Below are positions 33,242 through 41,072 of a DNA stretch of 41,072 bases, one piece after another. The notes under the pieces are model-generated. The model was not told where the DNA came from. It did not search any database and saw only the letters and a list, made by a program, of their open reading frames with translations. Origin of the DNA: Neisseria sicca 4320 (GTDB lineage: Bacteria > Pseudomonadota > Gammaproteobacteria > Burkholderiales > Neisseriaceae); contig NZ_AEPF01000076.1 in the NCBI RefSeq assembly GCF_000193735.1, positions 1 to 41,072 of the forward strand, written 5' to 3'. Position 1 is the stretch's first letter; each line of letters begins with the position of its first letter. Position numbers and translations under genes: made by a program.

Positions 33242-33279
33242 AGGTCGTCTGAAAACAGAAAACGGTTTTCAGACGACCT
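33242..33279. terminator. Inverted DUS pair, ratA-rnfH terminator
   Basis: DUS at 33242-33253 and its inverse at 33268-33279, between the rnfH stop and the pth start. Confidence 0.8.
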
Positions 33280-33289
33280 TTCAAGCATT

Positions 33290-33565
33290 TTATTGGGTTT
33301 TACCGATCCGTTTGCGTCTCGCTTCTTTTGGGTCAATCAGCAAAGGGCGGTATATCTCGATGCGGTCTCGTTCGCGCAACAAAAAATCGTCTTTGACTCT
33401 TTTGCCAAAAATACCCAAAGGGGCTGCATTCAAATCCAATTCAGGAAAATCTTTATCCAAGCCGCTTTGAAGTACAGCCATCCTTGCGGTTGCTCCTTGC
33501 TCAATACGGATTGAGCGTAATATCTGTTTTTCAGCCGTTCCGTAGACAATTTCGATTTCAAGCAT
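33290..33565 (-). CDS. rnfH: RnfH-family ubiquitin-like protein
   Basis: 91-residue beta-grasp protein of the RnfH (RatB/UPF0125) family, of unknown role. It shows the pattern MLEIEIVYGTAEKQ, then LGIFGKRVKDDFLLRERDRIEIYRPL and a basic tail. The ATG at 33563-33565 lies inside the end of ratA (8-base overlap), so the two are translationally coupled, as is common for this pair. The open frame extends upstream through ratA in another frame, which is a shadow. Confidence 0.88.
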   Translation of the reverse strand: MLEIEIVYGTAEKQILRSIRIEQGATARMAVLQSGLDKDFPELDLNAAPLGIFGKRVKDDFLLRERDRIEIYRPLLIDPKEARRKRIGKTQ

Positions 33566-33989
33566 AGCGTCTGTCTGCCTCTTCGACGAATGCATCGACC
33601 AGCGTACCGGAAAGGTGGTTGAATACGGGGGAAATGACGGTAGAAAGCAGCATATTGGAAAAATCATATTCCAAACGAAATTCGATTTTACACATATCAC
33701 CGCCCAAATCGATAAACTTCCATGTACCGCGTAAGGTTTTAAAAGGGCCTTCCAGCAAGTCCATACGGATTTCCGAGCCGGGAATGTTGTGGTTGTGTGT
33801 CGCAAAAGATTGACGCACACCCATATAGTCCATGAACAGCCGTGCTTTGAGCTCCTTATCTTTGCGCTCTATGACCTCGGTTTTACTGTACCAGGGGAGA
33901 AAGTTCGGATAGTCCTCAACTTTATCGACCAAGTCGAACATCTGTTTTGCGCTGTGCAGCACCAATACGTTTTTTTCAACCTTTTTCAT
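33558..33989 (-). CDS. ratA: RatA-family START/SRPBCC-fold protein
   Basis: 143-residue protein of the COQ10/RatA group. E. coli RatA is reported to bind 50S subunits; other members bind ubiquinone. Family signs are MFDLVDKVEDYPNFLPWYSKT, LLEGPFKTLRGTW and the long C-terminal helix ending in DAFVEEADRRYA. ATG 33989 (MKKVEKN) is chosen over the in-frame codon at 34058, because the added part is not family-like. It overlaps rnfH at its end. Confidence 0.87.
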   Translation of the reverse strand: MKKVEKNVLVLHSAKQMFDLVDKVEDYPNFLPWYSKTEVIERKDKELKARLFMDYMGVRQSFATHNHNIPGSEIRMDLLEGPFKTLRGTWKFIDLGGDMCKIEFRLEYDFSNMLLSTVISPVFNHLSGTLVDAFVEEADRRYA

Positions 33990-34216
33990 GGTTAAAACGG
34001 CCCGAAAGAAAAATCGTATTATAAACGAGTTTACCGTCTTTTTCAGACGACACTTCACCGTGTTATATATCTGATAATAAGAGAATTATTATAATAGAAT
34101 AAACAAGAAGGCGAAATTCTGATAAACTTGCGCGACTTGGCCGCCGGTTGGCTTGTATAGCATAAAACAAGAAAAATTAATTATCCGGTGCATTTTAGAC
34201 AAATCGGATTATAAAA

Positions 34217-35626
34217 ATGAATACTGCTGACACATTTTATAGGGAAGCAATTTCACATTTGACTAGGACACCTCCTGATTTTGAGGCAGCCGTTCCTTTG
34301 TTGCGTCAGGCTGCGCAAGCTGGGCATGCGGAATCCGCATTTCAACTTGCAGGCTGTCTGTTGCAGGGCTTGGGGATTTCGGCGGATAGGCAGGCAGGTA
34401 TCAGATTGATGCAGCAGGCGGCAGGAAGCGGGCATCCTTATGCTCGATACAATCTGCTCCAGATTCAAGAATCACAAGGCATGCCTTTCAATACATTGAT
34501 GGCGGCTTACAAGGAGCTGGCTGAAGAAGGTATCATCCATGCCCAGCTTAAACTGATGCGGAGTTTGCATGACGGTGGGCGGCATGAAGAGGCGTTGCAA
34601 TGGGCATATATGGCTGCCGCTCAGCATCATCCGCAAGCATTATACTTTTTAGCGCAACACCATCAATATGCCTCGCCTCCCGATTTTGCTCAGGCACATT
34701 TGTTTTACCGACAAGCTGCGGCGCAGGATTTTCCTGCAGCACATTGGCAGCTGGGATTGCAATATAAATTGGGACAGGGAGCCAACCCGAACAAGCAGCT
34801 TGCCATCGTTCATCTGCGCCATGCCGCTGATAGCGGGATTGCTGCCGCACAAACTATGTTGGCGGATTTACTGCTGGAAACTGATCCGACAGACGCTATA
34901 CACCGTTTGAAGGCTGCGGCAAGAGGCGGCAGCAGCGACGCACAGGTAAGATTGGCAGAAATTTACCTCTTGGGAAAATGGGTGGAACGCAATACCGGCA
35001 AGGCTCATGTGTATGCGGAAAAAGCGGCCGCACAGCAGCATTCAGAAGCTTTAAGGATTTTGGGCGATATTTACCGTTATGGTTTGGGTGTAGTTCCCGA
35101 TCCTATGAAGGCACGGCGCTATTACCGTCAGGCAGCGGATAAAGGAAATATCCAGGCACATCAGAAACTGCTTGCCGATATTGCCTTGGGCAATAAACCC
35201 GATGAATATGCCGAAGCAAAAGAAAAAGCCTTGAAGAAGCAGGAGGCAGAGCAACTTTATCAGCAGGCGTTTGCTGCGCATTATGGTTTGAACCGCCATC
35301 CTGATCATTTAGAGGCATTGAGGCTGTATGAACGTTCGGCTTTATTGGGTCATGGGAAGGCGCAGACCAATTTGGGCATGATGTATTACAACGGACACGG
35401 TACGGCTCAGAATTATGCCAAGGCGGCAGAATGGTTCGAAAAAGCGGCACTAAATCATGATGCAATGGCGCAATACAATCTTGCCTGCCTTTATTTTAAC
35501 GGAACGGGCATAGCGCATAATGCAGATGAAGCTTGTAGATGGTTGGAGGCCGCTATCCGCAACGGACACGATCAGCCTGAGGTATTGAAGCAGCTTTTGG
35601 CACAATGGCGGCAGGCTGCGGCTTAA
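34217..35626 (+). CDS. Sel1-like repeat protein
   Basis: 469-residue protein made of tandem Sel1-like (TPR-related) helical repeats of about 36 residues. Examples are AAQAGHAESAFQLAGCLLQG near the start and KAQTNLGMMYYNGHGTAQNYAK near residue 390. Such proteins are scaffolds for protein-protein contact. No signal peptide or membrane segment is seen, so it is probably cytosolic. It stands alone between ratA (divergent) and a DUS-type terminator. Partners are unknown. Confidence 0.85.
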   Translation: MNTADTFYREAISHLTRTPPDFEAAVPLLRQAAQAGHAESAFQLAGCLLQGLGISADRQAGIRLMQQAAGSGHPYARYNLLQIQESQGMPFNTLMAAYKELAEEGIIHAQLKLMRSLHDGGRHEEALQWAYMAAAQHHPQALYFLAQHHQYASPPDFAQAHLFYRQAAAQDFPAAHWQLGLQYKLGQGANPNKQLAIVHLRHAADSGIAAAQTMLADLLLETDPTDAIHRLKAAARGGSSDAQVRLAEIYLLGKWVERNTGKAHVYAEKAAAQQHSEALRILGDIYRYGLGVVPDPMKARRYYRQAADKGNIQAHQKLLADIALGNKPDEYAEAKEKALKKQEAEQLYQQAFAAHYGLNRHPDHLEALRLYERSALLGHGKAQTNLGMMYYNGHGTAQNYAKAAEWFEKAALNHDAMAQYNLACLYFNGTGIAHNADEACRWLEAAIRNGHDQPEVLKQLLAQWRQAAA

Positions 35627-35660
35627 GTCGACTGTCGGAATTTCAATAGATCATAAATCA

Positions 35661-35698
35661 AACGTCGTCTGAAAACCGTCAGGCTTTCAGACGACGTT
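35661..35698 (+). terminator. Inverted DUS-like pair after the Sel1 gene
   Basis: AACGTCGTCTGAAA and its reverse complement surround a 10-base loop, 35 bases after the stop. Confidence 0.75.
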
Positions 35699-35728
35699 TG
35701 ATTTATGTATATCCTGATTCAATGAGCT

Positions 35729-35840
35729 TATGGAGGATTTAACCGGTAGGGCGTTACCCGTTGCCTTGCCAAGTTCAAAGAGAATGATTTTTACGATTTG
35801 AAATTATTGATTAGGTTGGCGGTGTACTATTGCTATAAAC
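35729..35840. repeat. Degenerate Correia-type element
   Basis: The order of short blocks GGATT, ACCGGTAGGGCGTT, GTTGCCTTGCC, TCAAAGAGAATGATT and GTACTATT follows the internal sequence of a Correia repeat, with insertions and deletions. Terminal repeats are largely lost. The rest of this 330-base gap holds only DUS pairs. Confidence 0.5.
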
Positions 35841-35894
35841 GGGGCTAAGGTAACTATTTTTTCAAGATACATATTCGATGAGAGGGCTGCGATG

Positions 35895-35945
35895 AGGTCG
35901 TCTGAAAACAGCCTTGAAGCCTTCAAGCTGCTTTTCAGACGACCT
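35895..35945 (-). terminator. Inverted DUS pair, hpnC terminator
   Basis: DUS at 35895-35906 and its inverse at 35934-35945, beyond the hpnC stop. Confidence 0.8.
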
Positions 35946-35960
35946 CTTGCTCCAGTCGCT

Positions 35961-36776
35961 TTATTTCTTCAAGAATGCCCGTTTCAGAATAATCAGCCAA
36001 TCTTTCTTATCCAAAACAGGGCGTTGCGCAAATACGTCGTATTTGCAGCCGTCCAGTTTCTGCAAAATCAGTTGTCCGCCGACAATAATCATCCGCAATT
36101 CAAATCCCAAACGTCCTTTCAGCGTTTTACCCAAGGGCGAACCGCCTTTGAGCATTTGAAATGCGCGGTTGCATTCATAAGACATCAGTCTTTGAAACGC
36201 GAAATCCGTTTTGCCTTCGGTAATTTGCGCTTCGCTTACTTTGAATTTTTCCAAGTCGTCTTGCGGGATATAGACGCGGCCTTTCTGCCAATCGACGGCA
36301 ACGTCCTGCCAAAAATTGATGAGTTGCAACGCGGTGCAGATGCCGTCGCTTTGGGCGATGCTGACTTCGTCGGTTTGTCCATACAGGTGCAGCATAATGC
36401 GTCCGATTGGATTGGCGGAACGGCGGCAGTAGTCTATCAGGTCGCCAAAATCCTGATAACGGGTTTTGACAACATCCTGACTGAATGCGGACAAAAGATC
36501 GTAAAACGGTTGCAGCGGTAGCTTGAAAGGCACGATGGCTTCGCGTTGCAAACGTTGCATTAGCGGAGTCAACGGTGTTTCGCCACGCTGTATGCGGTCG
36601 ATTTCGGACTTGAGTTCGTCCAAAGCGCGCAAGCGTTCATCGGCTTTTGCACTGCCTTCATCGGCGAGGTCGTCCGCAGTGCGCGCAAAAGCGTAAACGG
36701 CATGGGTGGGCTTGCGCAGGCGGCGCGGCATGACGAGCGAGCCGACGGGGAAGTTTTCGTAATGTTTAACTGACAT
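35961..36776 (-). CDS. hpnC: Squalene/phytoene synthase family protein HpnC
   Basis: 271-residue prenyl-condensing enzyme. The opening HYENFPVGSLVMPRRLRKP matches HpnC, which with HpnD and HpnE makes squalene from farnesyl diphosphate. Both Asp-rich sites are present: DDLADE near residue 33 and the DVAVDWQKGRVYIP region. It is encoded alone here; hpnD and hpnE are not in the window, so the product (hydroxysqualene, or another C30/C40 prenyl) cannot be fixed. ATG 36776 is preferred; the frame extends to a TTG at 36803. A DUS-pair terminator follows. Confidence 0.82.
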   Translation of the reverse strand: MSVKHYENFPVGSLVMPRRLRKPTHAVYAFARTADDLADEGSAKADERLRALDELKSEIDRIQRGETPLTPLMQRLQREAIVPFKLPLQPFYDLLSAFSQDVVKTRYQDFGDLIDYCRRSANPIGRIMLHLYGQTDEVSIAQSDGICTALQLINFWQDVAVDWQKGRVYIPQDDLEKFKVSEAQITEGKTDFAFQRLMSYECNRAFQMLKGGSPLGKTLKGRLGFELRMIIVGGQLILQKLDGCKYDVFAQRPVLDKKDWLIILKRAFLKK

Positions 36777-36879
36777 GATGGATTCGGGATTCAGGTGTTG
36801 CAAGTGATAGAATGTCGATTCGTTTTGTGGCGGCAGATGCCCTGTAATGTGAAATTTGAAGTGACTGACGGCTGATTTT

Positions 36880-37443
36880 TTAGCCCGTAAGCATCGGTTT
36901 CAACACTTCCCAAGCTTGCGGCAGTTCTGTGAAGCCGTCGGATGCCATCAGGTGTCCGCCTTTGGCGATGTGGGTAACGGGGCTTCTGAGTTTTTCCGCC
37001 ATACTCAAGGTCAATTCGGGCGGAACGTGGGTGTCGTCGTCGGAGACGATGCAGTGTTTGGGCATTTGAATTTTGCGCAGGATGTCAAATTCCGGCGCGG
37101 CACCTTTGATATAGCCGTCTAGGGCGGGCAGCGGGGGCAAGGAATCGGCGAATCCTGCCGCCAGTACCAAGCCGCCGATTTTTTCGGGCTGTTGGCGGCT
37201 GAGGAAGTGCAGAAGGGTGATGCAGCCTAGGCTGTGCCCGACTAAGAAAGTATTTTCGTCGGGTTTGCCGATGTGTTGGTCAAGGGCGAACTGCCAAGAA
37301 GAAACCGTCGGCCGTTCGGGATTGGGCATCGCCAGCGCATCGGCTTGGAAACCTGCAGCGCGGACTTGTGCCGAGAGCCAGTCAAACCAGTTGCCGTGCT
37401 GATTGCCTTCAAAACCGTGTACGATAAAGACGCGTTGGGGCAT
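36880..37443 (-). CDS. RBBP9/YdeN-family serine hydrolase
   Basis: 187-residue alpha/beta hydrolase. It begins RVFIVHGFEGNQHGNWFDWL, the RBBP9-type opening. The nucleophile is Ser71 in VGHSLGC. The acid is probably in VSDDDTHVPPE and the His in KGGHLMASDG. It is a compact single-domain cytosolic protein. The natural substrate is unknown. It lies upstream of hpnC on the same strand with about 100 bases between. Confidence 0.85.
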   Translation of the reverse strand: MPQRVFIVHGFEGNQHGNWFDWLSAQVRAAGFQADALAMPNPERPTVSSWQFALDQHIGKPDENTFLVGHSLGCITLLHFLSRQQPEKIGGLVLAAGFADSLPPLPALDGYIKGAAPEFDILRKIQMPKHCIVSDDDTHVPPELTLSMAEKLRSPVTHIAKGGHLMASDGFTELPQAWEVLKPMLTG

Positions 37444-37609
37444 GTCGATTAGTCCTTTTCAGATGACCTGTCGGGTGTGTCGATTCATTTATTATAACAC
37501 TCATCGTTTATTTCAGTTTTATCGTTATCTTTGGTAAGAGCGATTTGAACTTTGGTTGCAATCTAAGCAAGTATGTCTGTTAAAGCTTGGAGAAATCAGT
37601 ATTTTTATT

Positions 37610-37621
37610 TTCAGACGACCT
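37610..37621 (-). repeat. Single DUS upstream of crcB
   Basis: TTCAGACGACCT, unpaired, about 36 bases ahead of the crcB start. Confidence 0.85.
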
Positions 37622-37657
37622 TGCGTACGGTAATTTCAGTTTGTCTTTAATTTGATT

Positions 37658-38020
37658 ATGAACTTCTTAAATATTTTTCCGGTTGCCCTAGGGGCGGTTG
37701 TTGGCGCGGTATTGCGTTGGATACTTGGTTTGCTGCTTCCCGCTGCGCCGATTTTGGGCTGGGGTACGCTGGCCGCAAACTGGATAGGGGCTTTACTTAT
37801 CGGATTTTGTGCCGAATGGGTCGCAGATCCTCAATGGCGTTTGCTGTTGATTACCGGTTTCTTAGGCAGTCTGACCACATTGTCCTCTTTTTCCCTTGAG
37901 ACGGTGGCTATGATGCAGGAGGGGCGGTGGGTGGCTGCTGCATTATCCGTATGCCTCCATGTCGGCGGTTCGTTTATATTGACGGCAGCGGGCATTTGGT
38001 TGGCCCATTGTTTGAAATGA
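37658..38020 (+). CDS. crcB: Fluoride exporter CrcB/Fluc
   Basis: 120-residue inner-membrane protein with four transmembrane segments, a dimeric channel that exports fluoride. Family motifs are GAVVGAVLRWILG near the start, the WGTLAANWIGALLIGF helix with its conserved Asn, and TGFLGSLTTLSSFSLE with the Phe/Ser lining. ATG 37658 is preferred to an in-frame TTG at 37652. I looked for a fluoride riboswitch upstream and did not see one. Confidence 0.93.
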   Translation: MNFLNIFPVALGAVVGAVLRWILGLLLPAAPILGWGTLAANWIGALLIGFCAEWVADPQWRLLLITGFLGSLTTLSSFSLETVAMMQEGRWVAAALSVCLHVGGSFILTAAGIWLAHCLK

Positions 38021-38070
38021 GGTAAAACTGTAGGCGTTGATGTGGCATTACTTGACTGCTTGCCGAAAAA

Positions 38071-38110
38071 ATGTCGTCTGAAAATCCAAATTCTGGTTTT
38101 CAGACGACCT
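38071..38110. terminator. Inverted DUS-like pair between crcB and ispD
   Basis: ATGTCGTCTGAA at 38071-38082 and TTCAGACGACCT at 38099-38110, between convergent crcB and ispD. Confidence 0.8.
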
Positions 38111-38125
38111 TTTTGTCGAGGTTAT

Positions 38126-38815
38126 TCAAGTATTCAAAAGCAGCCGTATGATAAATTCGTCCTGAGGGAGGGTTAATTTGAGATTGCGGATATCACCCTG
38201 TACCAGTAGAGGCCTTATGCCCAGTTGTTCTACGGCAGAGGCTTCATCGGTAATACCGTTTAAGTCGGAGGCAGATAGGGCGCGATTCAATAATCCGGCT
38301 TGAAAAAGTTGCGGTGTCTGTGCCTGCCATAAGTCTGTACGGGGTACGGTTTCCAGGATTTGTCCGTCGCTATCGGAACGTTTGATGGTGTCGGCCGCGG
38401 GAATGGCCAAAATGCCGCCTTCTGCTTTTGTTCCGGCTTCCTGAATCAGGCGCGACAGGGCATCTTGGGGCAGGCAGCAGCGGGCGGCATCGTGAACCAA
38501 AATATTATCGTGGCTATCCGCCAACTTCTTTTCCATCAATGTTTGCATGCCATTACGGACGGTTTCTGCCCGGGTATCGCCTCCGACGTTGAAAATCACT
38601 GTCTTATCAGAGGTCGTCTGAAGATGATTAATGAAAGGATCATCAGGTGAGACAACAATGGCGACCAAGTCGATAAGAGGATGCTGTGTAAAAATGGCAA
38701 CCGTATGCTCTAAGACGGTTTTGCCGTGTATCCGGATATATTGTTTGGGTTTGCCTGCACCGAAGCGAGCGCCGACCCCTGCGGCGGGAATCAGGGCGAT
38801 GTGCCGTCTGCTCAT
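38126..38815 (-). CDS. ispD: 2-C-methyl-D-erythritol 4-phosphate cytidylyltransferase
   Basis: 229-residue enzyme that joins CTP to methylerythritol phosphate in the non-mevalonate isoprenoid pathway. The CTP-binding motif PAAGVGARFGAGKPKQY begins at residue 10; VHDAARC and the ETVPRTDLWQAQTPQ block follow. ATG 38815 overlaps the dnaQ stop (ATGA, 38812-38815), so translation is coupled. A complete DUS lies inside the gene at 38611-38622, encoding part of LQTTSDK. Confidence 0.94.
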   Translation of the reverse strand: MSRRHIALIPAAGVGARFGAGKPKQYIRIHGKTVLEHTVAIFTQHPLIDLVAIVVSPDDPFINHLQTTSDKTVIFNVGGDTRAETVRNGMQTLMEKKLADSHDNILVHDAARCCLPQDALSRLIQEAGTKAEGGILAIPAADTIKRSDSDGQILETVPRTDLWQAQTPQLFQAGLLNRALSASDLNGITDEASAVEQLGIRPLLVQGDIRNLKLTLPQDEFIIRLLLNT

Positions 38816-39531
38816 ACATTCTCTCCCGCGGCTGCCTGTCTCCATATACAGGCTTCTCCTAGCGCGTCGAGATATTTTTCGTGTTCTGCAAGCTCTTCGG
38901 AATTGGCTTTGATGATTTTTAAGCGCGACGAACGTTTTGTTTCGGCGATGATGACAGGTTTGTCTTCTTTTGTTTCTTCTTCACCTTCTCCACCCATTAA
39001 GTCGAATTGTTGGCGCGTCATCGCCAAATAAACTTCGCCTAAAAGTTCGCAGTCGATTAAAGCACCATGCAGTACGCGTTTGCTTTTGTCGATGGAGAGA
39101 CGGTTGCACAAGGCATCCAGGCTGGCTTTTTGCCCAGGAAACATTTCACGCGCCATTGCCAGCGTATCCGTAATCTCGCAGCCAAGCTCTTCGACGGAGG
39201 GCAGACCCATGCGGCGGAATTCCATATTTAAGAAGGCTACGTCGAATTTTGCATTGTGGATAATCAATTCCGCTCCACGGATAAATTCGCTGATTTCCTG
39301 TCCGACCTTTGCAAACGGCGGAGCGTTTTTCTCTTCCAAAACGTCAATCGTCAGCCCGTGTACGCGTGCGGCTTCTTCAGGCATATCGCGCTCGGGATGG
39401 ACATAAAGATGCAGGAAGCGTCCGGTCATTTGGCGGTTGACCATTTCCAGTCCTGCAAACTCGACCAAGCGGTCGCCGTTTTCGGCGTAAAGGCCTGTGG
39501 TTTCGGTATCAAGGATAATCTGGCGTCTCAT
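38812..39531 (-). CDS. dnaQ: DNA polymerase III epsilon subunit (3'-5' proofreading exonuclease)
   Basis: 239-residue DEDDh exonuclease that proofreads for the replicative polymerase. Exo I is MRRQIILDTETTG with Asp8 and Glu10; the middle IIHNAKFDVAFLN and the C-terminal HGALIDCELLGEVYLAM motifs (the latter with the general-base His and Asp) are present. The tail carries the alpha-subunit contact region. ATG 39531 has GGAG 6 bases upstream, so it is chosen over the TTG at 39543. Its stop overlaps the ispD start. Confidence 0.94.
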   Translation of the reverse strand: MRRQIILDTETTGLYAENGDRLVEFAGLEMVNRQMTGRFLHLYVHPERDMPEEAARVHGLTIDVLEEKNAPPFAKVGQEISEFIRGAELIIHNAKFDVAFLNMEFRRMGLPSVEELGCEITDTLAMAREMFPGQKASLDALCNRLSIDKSKRVLHGALIDCELLGEVYLAMTRQQFDLMGGEGEEETKEDKPVIIAETKRSSRLKIIKANSEELAEHEKYLDALGEACIWRQAAAGENV

Positions 39532-39543
39532 CAAATGCTCCAA

Positions 39544-39835
39544 TGACTGAATGAAAAAATGTTTCGTATCATACTCAAGGAGGGGGTGAAAGTATAGAGT
39601 GGAGTTGCTTTGTATCCTTATTGTGATGTTGTTTAGGTGATGGCAAATATTTTAGACAAGTGGGGTATTAGCAGTCTTATGGTTACGAAAAGGTAGAAAT
39701 TGCTGACAATTTTCAGACGAGCTAAAACAGTTTGTCTTTCAAAAGGCTAATGGATACTAAATTCTGAGTAAAGTACTCAACTTTTAAAAAATTAATTTCT
39801 TTTTAAATCATTGTGTTATTTCAATTTTATGAAAT
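39544..39835. other. Intergenic region upstream of dnaQ
   Basis: No gene seen. It holds a partial uptake sequence near 39713 and becomes very AT-rich towards the promoter at 39851. Confidence 0.5.
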
Positions 39836-39878
39836 AGTAACAATTATCATTTGCAAAATTAAAAAATACTCGTATAAT
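39836..39878 (+). promoter_or_regulatory. Promoter with overlapping Fur-box-like site
   Basis: A -35 TTGCAA (39851-39856) and -10 TATAAT (39873-39878) are 16 bases apart. AGTAACAATTATCATTTGC at 39836-39854 matches the 19-base Fur consensus at about 13 positions and overlaps the -35. Iron-bound Fur would block this promoter. Confidence 0.6.
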
Positions 39879-39928
39879 TCAACTCATCGAAACGAAACAA
39901 CAGCGCAACAGAACGAAAGGAGAATGAA

Positions 39929-40411
39929 ATGCCGGAAAGTATTTTCAAGCAAGTCTCCCTTGATATTCTGAGACTGCATCAACAAACCATCCGCTCGCTT
40001 TTGGCAACCCAATGCTGCAACGATTGTGAAGTTCACGATGTTTTCTATATTACGCTGGACGGACGCTATTATGTTTGGCTGCCTTGTATGAATAAGGCAG
40101 AGCAAGTAGAGGCGGGCATTTTGCTGATTGAAGACGAAATCAGCGATATTCGTCTGAGCTGGGTGGCGAATACCCGTGAAGTACAGAAAAAAGACAGCTT
40201 ATACGAGAAAGTTGCTTCCGCTTTACAACGCCGGTTGCGGCAGACGAAAAACAAGTTTATCCAAGCTAAAGATACTTGCCTGCTTGAGCTGGCCCCGAAG
40301 CAAGGTCGTCTGACGACAGGCAGCAGAGATTTATCGCTTTCACCGCATGATTTGATGAAAGCACTTTATCCGGCAACCCATCAATTAAAATCAGGAGGAT
40401 TTGCCTTGTAA
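39929..40411 (+). CDS. HugZ-like haem-utilisation protein (putative)
   Basis: 160-residue soluble protein. The N-terminal helix (ILRLHQQTIRSLLATQ), the central LLIEDEISDIRLSWVANTRE and the C-terminal CLLELAPKQGRLTTGSRDL follow the pattern of the HugZ/PNPOx-like haem proteins, in which the last segment contributes a haem-binding region. It is shorter than classical HugZ. AAGGAGA precedes the ATG at a good distance. A Fur-like site over its promoter supports a role in iron or haem use. The family assignment is by pattern and moderate. Confidence 0.5.
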   Translation: MPESIFKQVSLDILRLHQQTIRSLLATQCCNDCEVHDVFYITLDGRYYVWLPCMNKAEQVEAGILLIEDEISDIRLSWVANTREVQKKDSLYEKVASALQRRLRQTKNKFIQAKDTCLLELAPKQGRLTTGSRDLSLSPHDLMKALYPATHQLKSGGFAL

Positions 40412-40440
40412 CAGTTTTGGTAGTGGTTTGTGTTCCTTTT

Positions 40441-40474
40441 GCGCCCCTTAAATGTTTAAAGGGGCGATTTTTTT
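40441..40474 (+). terminator. Intrinsic terminator after the HugZ-like gene
   Basis: CGCCCCTT and AAGGGGCG form a strong stem around an AT-rich loop, followed by T7. It is not DUS-based. Confidence 0.85.
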
Positions 40475-40579
40475 GCTTTTTGATACACAGTGATCTTCTT
40501 GTTATGACATATTGTTTAAAATCAAGTACAATATTGTCATTTCGAATTAATCGCTCATCATTTGAATAGGGGAATTTTA

Positions 40580-41023
40580 ATGAAAATCAAACTTTCTGCA
40601 TTATCCGTATTGGCGGCAGCAGTTTTGTGTTCTTCCGGCGCATTGGCGGCAGACAGTGTCTATACATGGAAAAACGGTAAGGGAAACAGCTATTCCGATA
40701 CGCCGAACCGGCTCCAGCTTGACCGCTCCAATGTGATGAATATCCGTACGCATAGCGTCAAGGCGGCGGTCAAACCCAAATCCGAAGCTGTGGACGAGAG
40801 TACGCTGGCAGAGCAACAGGCGAAATTAAATGAGCGGATGCTGGCTAAGAATAAACTGATTGAGGAGCAAAATAAAAAAATTGAGGAAGAAAACCGTAAG
40901 AACAAAGAAGACAACTGCCGTATCGCACGAATGAACCAACAGTCTGCCGAAAGCGCGCGCGTCGCTAATCGTGATGATTTGGTCAAGCGGTATCAAGGAG
41001 ATGTTGCCAAATATTGCAATTAA
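40580..41023 (+). CDS. Periplasmic DUF4124-type protein with coiled coil
   Basis: 147-residue exported protein. A Sec signal peptide ends at about residue 23 (SGALA, then ADSVYTW). The opening VYTWKNGKGNSYSDTPNR matches DUF4124 domains, found in Gram-negative periplasmic proteins of unknown role. A Lys/Glu-rich region at about 75-115 (EEQNKKIEEENRKNKED) should form a coiled coil. ATG 40580 is chosen because the signal peptide starts there and a purine-rich AGGGG lies upstream; the frame also has a TTG at 40562. Confidence 0.8.
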   Translation: MKIKLSALSVLAAAVLCSSGALAADSVYTWKNGKGNSYSDTPNRLQLDRSNVMNIRTHSVKAAVKPKSEAVDESTLAEQQAKLNERMLAKNKLIEEQNKKIEEENRKNKEDNCRIARMNQQSAESARVANRDDLVKRYQGDVAKYCN

Positions 41024-41041
41024 TGGGTTACAAAATTTAAA

Positions 41042-41053
41042 AGGTCGTCTGAA
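41042..41053 (+). repeat. DNA uptake sequence at window end
   Basis: AGGTCGTCTGAA, 18 bases after the last gene; a pairing inverse copy may lie beyond the window. Confidence 0.85.
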
Positions 41054-41072
41054 ACAGATGGTTTGGCTGTTT

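Noticed and set aside
37444..37657. Fluoride riboswitch ahead of crcB
   Set aside because: The conserved riboswitch core was not recognisable; only partial and single DUS copies are seen.

Overview
The window is chromosomal DNA of a commensal Neisseria, probably of the mucosa/sicca/subflava group. The clearest sign is the DNA uptake sequence: about 30 copies of AGGTCGTCTGAA (the AG-mucDUS dialect), many as closely spaced inverted pairs at gene ends where they act as terminators. Fragments of Correia repeats, the bfrB-bfrA pair and the neighbourhood typA / lipB-lipA / lon / hup also fit Neisseria.

Positions 1-11,400 are housekeeping genes: a sulfate-binding lipoprotein (sbp), an aromatic amino acid exporter (yddG), bioB, fbp, a small lipoprotein, pcnB, truB, rbfA, an oxidoreductase and recA. 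From 11,370 to 15,600 lies anaerobic pyruvate metabolism (pflA, pflB). The two pfl genes are separated by a DUF596 gene, a remnant of a toxin-like protein and a broken Correia end. Between pflB and the bacterioferritin genes sits a probable FNR-dependent small RNA (AniS/FnrS) with its FNR box and terminator. bfrA and bfrB encode complementary subunits, one with the ferroxidase residues and the other with the haem-ligand methionine. typA follows.

Positions of about 19,180-26,950, between typA and lipA, hold the main accessory feature: a compact Tn7-like transposon. tnsA-tnsB-tnsC-tniQ form a tightly coupled operon running inward from the typA side. A divergent TnsE-like gene runs inward from the lipA side. 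Related 20-bp repeats, in inverted orientation, lie at both ends. The only visible cargo is a 220-bp frameshifted remnant of a DNA methyltransferase gene (type III Mod-like), cut just before its DPPY motif by an IS630-family insertion sequence. No canonical DUS occurs in the island, and no CRISPR array or cas gene was seen.

Positions 26,950-41,072 return to core genes: the lipoate operon (ybeD-like, lipB, lipA), lon and hup, a pth cluster with a small hypothetical gene and a VanZ-like gene, ratA-rnfH, a Sel1-repeat protein, hpnC, a small serine hydrolase, crcB, dnaQ-ispD, a probable Fur-regulated HugZ-like haem protein, and a periplasmic DUF4124 protein. All calls come from reading sequence and translations by eye. 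No database search was run.
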